Shown one piece after another: positions 60,676 to 64,000 of a DNA stretch of 64,000 nucleotides. The stretch is from Streptomyces sp. DT2A-34 (GTDB lineage: Bacteria; Actinomycetota; Actinomycetes; Streptomycetales; Streptomycetaceae). A model generated the notes under the pieces. The model made no database searches, was not told the origin of the DNA, and saw nothing but the letters and a program-made list of their open reading frames with translations. A program made the position numbers and the translations under genes. The first letter of the stretch is position 1. Every line of letters begins with the position of its first letter. The stretch covers positions 7,544,001 through 7,608,000 of the forward strand of contig NZ_JASTWJ010000001.1 of the NCBI RefSeq assembly GCF_030499515.1, in the 5' to 3' direction.

Positions 60676-62132
60676 CCGACTGGCAGGGGAAGAACGTCAC
60701 CGTCGCCGGGCTCGGCGTCTCCGGGATCCCGGCGGCCAAGGTGCTGCACGGCCTCGGCGCCAAGGTCACCGTCGTCAACGACGGCGACGACGCACGCGCG
60801 CGTGCCCAGGCCGCCGAGCTGGAGGCTTGGGCGGAGGCGGCGCGTAGCGCCTCGGTCAGGGCTGGTGGCGGGCGACGGGCGGGCATCACCGTCCGCCTCG
60901 GCGACGGGGCGACCCTGCCCGAAGGCACCGAACTCATCGTCACCGCGCCCGGCTGGAAGCCGGACAAGCCGCTGTTCTCGGCGGCTCATGAAGCAGGCGT
61001 TCCGGTCTGGGGCGACGTGGAGCTGGCCTGGCGGCTCCGTGGCCCCGACGCCGCGCCCTGGCTCGCCGTCACCGGCACCAACGGCAAGACCACGACCGTC
61101 CAGATGCTGGCCTCGATCCTCAAGGCGGCCGGCCTGCGCACCGCCGCCGTCGGCAACATCGGCATCTCGCTCCTCGACGCGGTGCTCGGCGAGGAGCAGT
61201 ACGACGTCCTGGCCGTGGAGTTGTCCAGCTACCAGCTCCACTGGGCGCCCTCGCTGCGGGCCCACTCGGCGGCCGTGCTGAACCTCGCCCCCGACCACCT
61301 CGACTGGCACGGCTCCATGGAGGCGTACGCCAAGGACAAGGGCCGTATCTACGAGGGCAATCGCGTCGCCTGCGTCTACAACGTCGCCGACAAGGCCACC
61401 GAGGACCTGGTGCGCGAGGCCGACGTCGAGGAGGGCTGCCGGGCCATCGGCTTCACGCTGGGCACCCCCGGCCCGTCCCAACTCGGCGTGGTGGAGGGCA
61501 TCCTCGTCGACCGCGCCTTCGTCGAGAACCGGCAGAAGAACGCCCAGGAGCTCGCCGAGGTCGCCGACGTCAACCCGCCGGCCCCGCACAACATCGCCAA
61601 CGCCCTCGCGGCAGCGGCCCTCGCCCGGGCCTACGGGGTGCCCCCCAAGGCCGTACGGGACGGCCTGCGGGCCTTCACCCCGGACGCCCACCGCATCGCG
61701 CATGTGGCGGACGTGGACGGGGTCGCGTATGTCGACGACTCCAAGGCCACCAACACCCACGCGGCCGAGGCCTCGTTGGCTGCCTACGAGTCCATCGTGT
61801 GGATCGCGGGCGGGCTCGCCAAGGGTGCCGTCTTCGACGAGCTGGTCGCCAAGTCGGCAAAGCGACTTCGCGCGGCCGTGCTCATCGGCGCCGATCGCGC
61901 CCTCATCCGTGAAGCCCTCGCGCGACACGCGCCGGAAGTACCCGTCGTCGACCTCGACCGGACCGACACTGGGGCGATGCTCGCGGCAGTCCAGGAGGCG
62001 AAGCGGCTCGCACAGCCCGGCGACACGGTGCTCCTTGCCCCGGCCTGTGCCTCGATGGACATGTTCGCCAACTACAACCAGCGCGGTGACGTGTTCGCGG
62101 AGGCGGTTCGCGAACTCGGCGCGGGCGCCTGA
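60672..62132 (+). CDS. murD: UDP-MurNAc-L-Ala:D-Glu ligase MurD
   Basis: A 486-residue Mur ligase that adds D-Glu. It has the N-terminal nucleotide-sugar fold [17 protein letters not shown], the P-loop [25 protein letters not shown] and [16 protein letters not shown] 60672 overlaps the mraY stop (GTGA); the ATG at 60657 is an alternative. Between AAELEA and [10 protein letters not shown] it carries about 18 extra residues ([18 protein letters not shown]) that I do not expect from other Streptomyces MurD proteins; the insert keeps the frame. Confidence 0.92.
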   Translation: MTDWQGKNVTVAGLGVSGIPAAKVLHGLGAKVTVVNDGDDARARAQAAELEAWAEAARSASVRAGGGRRAGITVRLGDGATLPEGTELIVTAPGWKPDKPLFSAAHEAGVPVWGDVELAWRLRGPDAAPWLAVTGTNGKTTTVQMLASILKAAGLRTAAVGNIGISLLDAVLGEEQYDVLAVELSSYQLHWAPSLRAHSAAVLNLAPDHLDWHGSMEAYAKDKGRIYEGNRVACVYNVADKATEDLVREADVEEGCRAIGFTLGTPGPSQLGVVEGILVDRAFVENRQKNAQELAEVADVNPPAPHNIANALAAAALARAYGVPPKAVRDGLRAFTPDAHRIAHVADVDGVAYVDDSKATNTHAAEASLAAYESIVWIAGGLAKGAVFDELVAKSAKRLRAAVLIGADRALIREALARHAPEVPVVDLDRTDTGAMLAAVQEAKRLAQPGDTVLLAPACASMDMFANYNQRGDVFAEAVRELGAGA

Positions 62133-62276
62133 CGCCGGGTCTCGGCCACTGCGGGTGCTACGGGACCCTTGGAGGGACGCGTGACTCGGATGTGGCTGGA
62201 CGGTACGCACGCCCACGGCGGGGTGGTGAGCGCCGATGCCCGGTAGCCGTACGGGACGCCCCCCGTCCAGCGGGCC

Positions 62277-63596
62277 GTGCGGCGCCCCGTCGCTTCCGGC
62301 CCGCCGCGCGACAACCCCGTACGACGGCTCTACACGCGCCTGCACCGGGCATGGGACCGGCCGCTGACCGCCTACTACCTGATTCTCGGCGGCAGCCTGC
62401 TGATCACCGTCCTCGGTCTGGTGATGGTCTACTCGGCCTCCCAGATCACCGCGCTGCAGATGTCGCTGCCCGGGTCGTACTTCTTCCGCAAGCAGCTGCT
62501 GGCCGCGGCGATCGGCGCAGGGCTGCTGCTCGCCGCCTCCCGGATGCCCGTGAAGCTGCACCGGGCGCTCGCCTACCCGATCCTCGCCGGTGCCGTCTTC
62601 CTGATGGCACTCGTGCAGGTCCCCGGGATAGGAGTCGCGGTCAACGGCAACCAGAACTGGATCGCCCTCGGCGGCTCCTTCCAGATCCAGCCCAGCGAGT
62701 TCGGCAAGCTCGCCCTGGTGCTGTGGGGCGCCGACCTGATCGCGCGCAAGCAGGACAAGAAGCTGCTGACCCAGTGGAAGCACATGCTGGTGCCCCTCGT
62801 GCCGGTCGCCTTCATGCTGCTCGGGCTGATCATGCTCGGCGGCGACATGGGTACGGCGATCATCCTGTCGGCGATCCTGTTCGGCCTGCTGTGGCTGGCG
62901 GGGGCGCCGACCCGGCTGTTCGTGGGGGTGCTGTCGGTCGCCGGCGCGATCGGTGTGCTCCTGATCAAGAGCAGCGAGAACCGCATGGCGCGCCTGCAGT
63001 GTCTCGGTGCCACCGAGCCGCGCAGCGGCCTCGTCGACTGCTGGCAGGCGGTGCACGGCATCTACGCGCTCGCCTCCGGCGGAATCTTCGGCTCCGGACT
63101 GGGTGCGAGCGTGGAGAAATGGGGGCAACTCCCCGAAGCCCACACGGACTTCATCTTCGCCGTCACCGGTGAGGAACTGGGCTTGGCGGGGACGGTGTCG
63201 GTGCTCGCCCTCTTCGCGGCTCTAGGCTATGCGGGTATCCGCGTGGCCGGACGCACGGAGGACCCCTTCGTGAGGTATGCCGCGGGAGGCGTGACCACCT
63301 GGATCACGGCGCAAGCCGTGATCAACATCGGTGCGGTGCTCGGCTTGCTGCCGATCGCCGGCGTCCCCCTCCCGCTGTTCTCCTACGGGGGATCCGCCTT
63401 GCTGCCGACCATGTTCGCCATCGGGCTGCTGATCGCCTTCGCACGCGACGAGCCCGCTGCGCGGGCAGCGCTTTCTGCGCGGCAACCCCGCTTTGGTAGA
63501 AAGCGTGCGGGAGGCGCCGGCCGCGGCCGGGAGCCTCGGAGATGGAACACGATGCGACGGCGTGCCTCGGTGGCGCGTTCGTCCGGAGAGCGGTGA
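62277..63596 (+). CDS. ftsW: Lipid II polymerase FtsW, N-terminus out of frame
   Basis: A SEDS glycosyltransferase with about ten helices that polymerises septal peptidoglycan with FtsI. LTAYYLILGGSLLITVLGLV, GIGVAVNGNQNWIALG, QPSEFGKLAL, GEELGLAGTVSVLALF and PLPLFSYGGSALL are SEDS motifs. GTG 62277 gives 439 residues but no ribosome site is seen. The likely native start ATG 62236 (PGSRTGRPP) is one base out of frame; one more C in the C6 run at 62259-62264 joins them. A basic tail follows the last helix. Confidence 0.9.
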   Translation: MRRPVASGPPRDNPVRRLYTRLHRAWDRPLTAYYLILGGSLLITVLGLVMVYSASQITALQMSLPGSYFFRKQLLAAAIGAGLLLAASRMPVKLHRALAYPILAGAVFLMALVQVPGIGVAVNGNQNWIALGGSFQIQPSEFGKLALVLWGADLIARKQDKKLLTQWKHMLVPLVPVAFMLLGLIMLGGDMGTAIILSAILFGLLWLAGAPTRLFVGVLSVAGAIGVLLIKSSENRMARLQCLGATEPRSGLVDCWQAVHGIYALASGGIFGSGLGASVEKWGQLPEAHTDFIFAVTGEELGLAGTVSVLALFAALGYAGIRVAGRTEDPFVRYAAGGVTTWITAQAVINIGAVLGLLPIAGVPLPLFSYGGSALLPTMFAIGLLIAFARDEPAARAALSARQPRFGRKRAGGAGRGREPRRWNTMRRRASVARSSGER

Positions 63597-63602
63597 ATTT
63601 CG

Positions 63603-64000
63603 GTGCATGTCGTACTCGCCGGTGGGGGGACCGCCGGCCACATCGAGCCCGCGCTCGCCCTCGCGGACGCCCTGCGCAGGCAGGACCCGACCGTGGGGAT
63701 CACGGCCCTGGGCACGGAGCGCGGCCTGGAGACCACGCTCGTTCCGCAGCGGGGCTATGAGCTCGCGCTGATCCCCGCCGTCCCGCTGCCGCGCAAGCCG
63801 ACGCCCGAGCTGATCACCGTGCCGGGCCGGCTGCGCGGCACGATCAAGGCGACCGAGCAGATCCTGGAGCGCACGAAAGCGGACTGCGTCGTCGGTTTCG
63901 GCGGCTATGTCGCCCTGCCCGGCTACCTCGCCGCCAAGCGCCTCGGTGTGCCGATCGTCATCCACGAGGCCAACGCCCGCCCGGGCCTCGCCAACAAGAT
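63603..64000 (+). CDS. murG: Lipid II synthase MurG (3' partial)
   Basis: The frame from GTG 63603 stays open to the window end (132 codons). It begins [20 protein letters not shown], the glycine-rich loop of MurG that binds the undecaprenyl acceptor side, and continues with [22 protein letters not shown] and [20 protein letters not shown] with [13 protein letters not shown], all family blocks. The enzyme adds GlcNAc to lipid I. It lies 6 bases after the ftsW stop. Confidence 0.93.
   Translation, partial: MHVVLAGGGTAGHIEPALALADALRRQDPTVGITALGTERGLETTLVPQRGYELALIPAVPLPRKPTPELITVPGRLRGTIKATEQILERTKADCVVGFGGYVALPGYLAAKRLGVPIVIHEANARPGLANK

Overview
The window is GC-rich chromosomal DNA from a Streptomyces. 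The evidence is very high third-position GC, frequent GTG/TTG starts, many leaderless genes, conserved Streptomyces genes (macRS, glkA, DUF3040, class II DAHP synthase) and a division cluster without mraZ. Gene order follows the S. coelicolor SCO208x-SCO213x interval read backwards. It also keeps the order of the M. tuberculosis Rv2188c-Rv2153c block: pimB', fadD15, SRPBCC protein, ArsA-like ATPase, small protein, acyltransferase, DAHP synthase, PASTA or Pkn kinase, Rv2175c-like protein, then rsmH to murG. This recalls the two genomes from memory; no search was run.

Left part (1-16900): a metalloprotease-like lipoprotein (5' end outside the window), a divergent PadR/MATE pair, two glycosyltransferases of the phosphatidylinositol-mannoside type, a secreted cholesterol oxidase and a long-chain acyl-CoA ligase. 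A metallophosphoesterase and a START-like protein follow, then a degenerate GC-rich tandem array (11030-11640) that contains a 114-nt piece of rpoC. After it come an ArsA-like ATPase, a small gene with an apparent frameshift, glucokinase glkA, an EEP-family protein, a membrane protein and an esterase.

Centre (17000-37100): PlsC-type acyltransferase, the macRS two-component system, pfkA, an anthranilate synthase fusion preceded by a complete trp attenuator (leader peptide with three adjacent Trp codons), and a divergent DAHP synthase, so the entry and the Trp branch of the aromatic pathway sit side by side. Next is an iron module (bfd behind an iron box, bfr), a molybdopterin oxidoreductase, endonuclease IV, a PASTA Ser/Thr kinase, thiOSG under a TPP riboswitch, an Rv2175c-like DNA-binding protein, thiE, metF and a Tyr/Gln/Gly-rich membrane protein.

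Right part (37100-64000): a CrtI-like oxidoreductase, a DUF4126 membrane protein, an operon of a degenerate ABC ATPase, a YhgE/Pip-like permease and a TetR repressor behind a 26-bp operator, a HEPN-like protein, a methyltransferase and DUF3040. A 1.1-kb repeat-rich gene-free stretch follows, then the MoxR/DUF58/transglutaminase operon, a beta-carbonic anhydrase, and the division and cell-wall cluster rsmH-ftsL-ftsI-murE-murF-mraY-murD-ftsW-murG, which runs off the end.

Three genes (12995, carbonic anhydrase, ftsW) each look one C short in a C-run near the 5' end. One C restores each frame, which suggests homopolymer undercalls rather than three dead genes.
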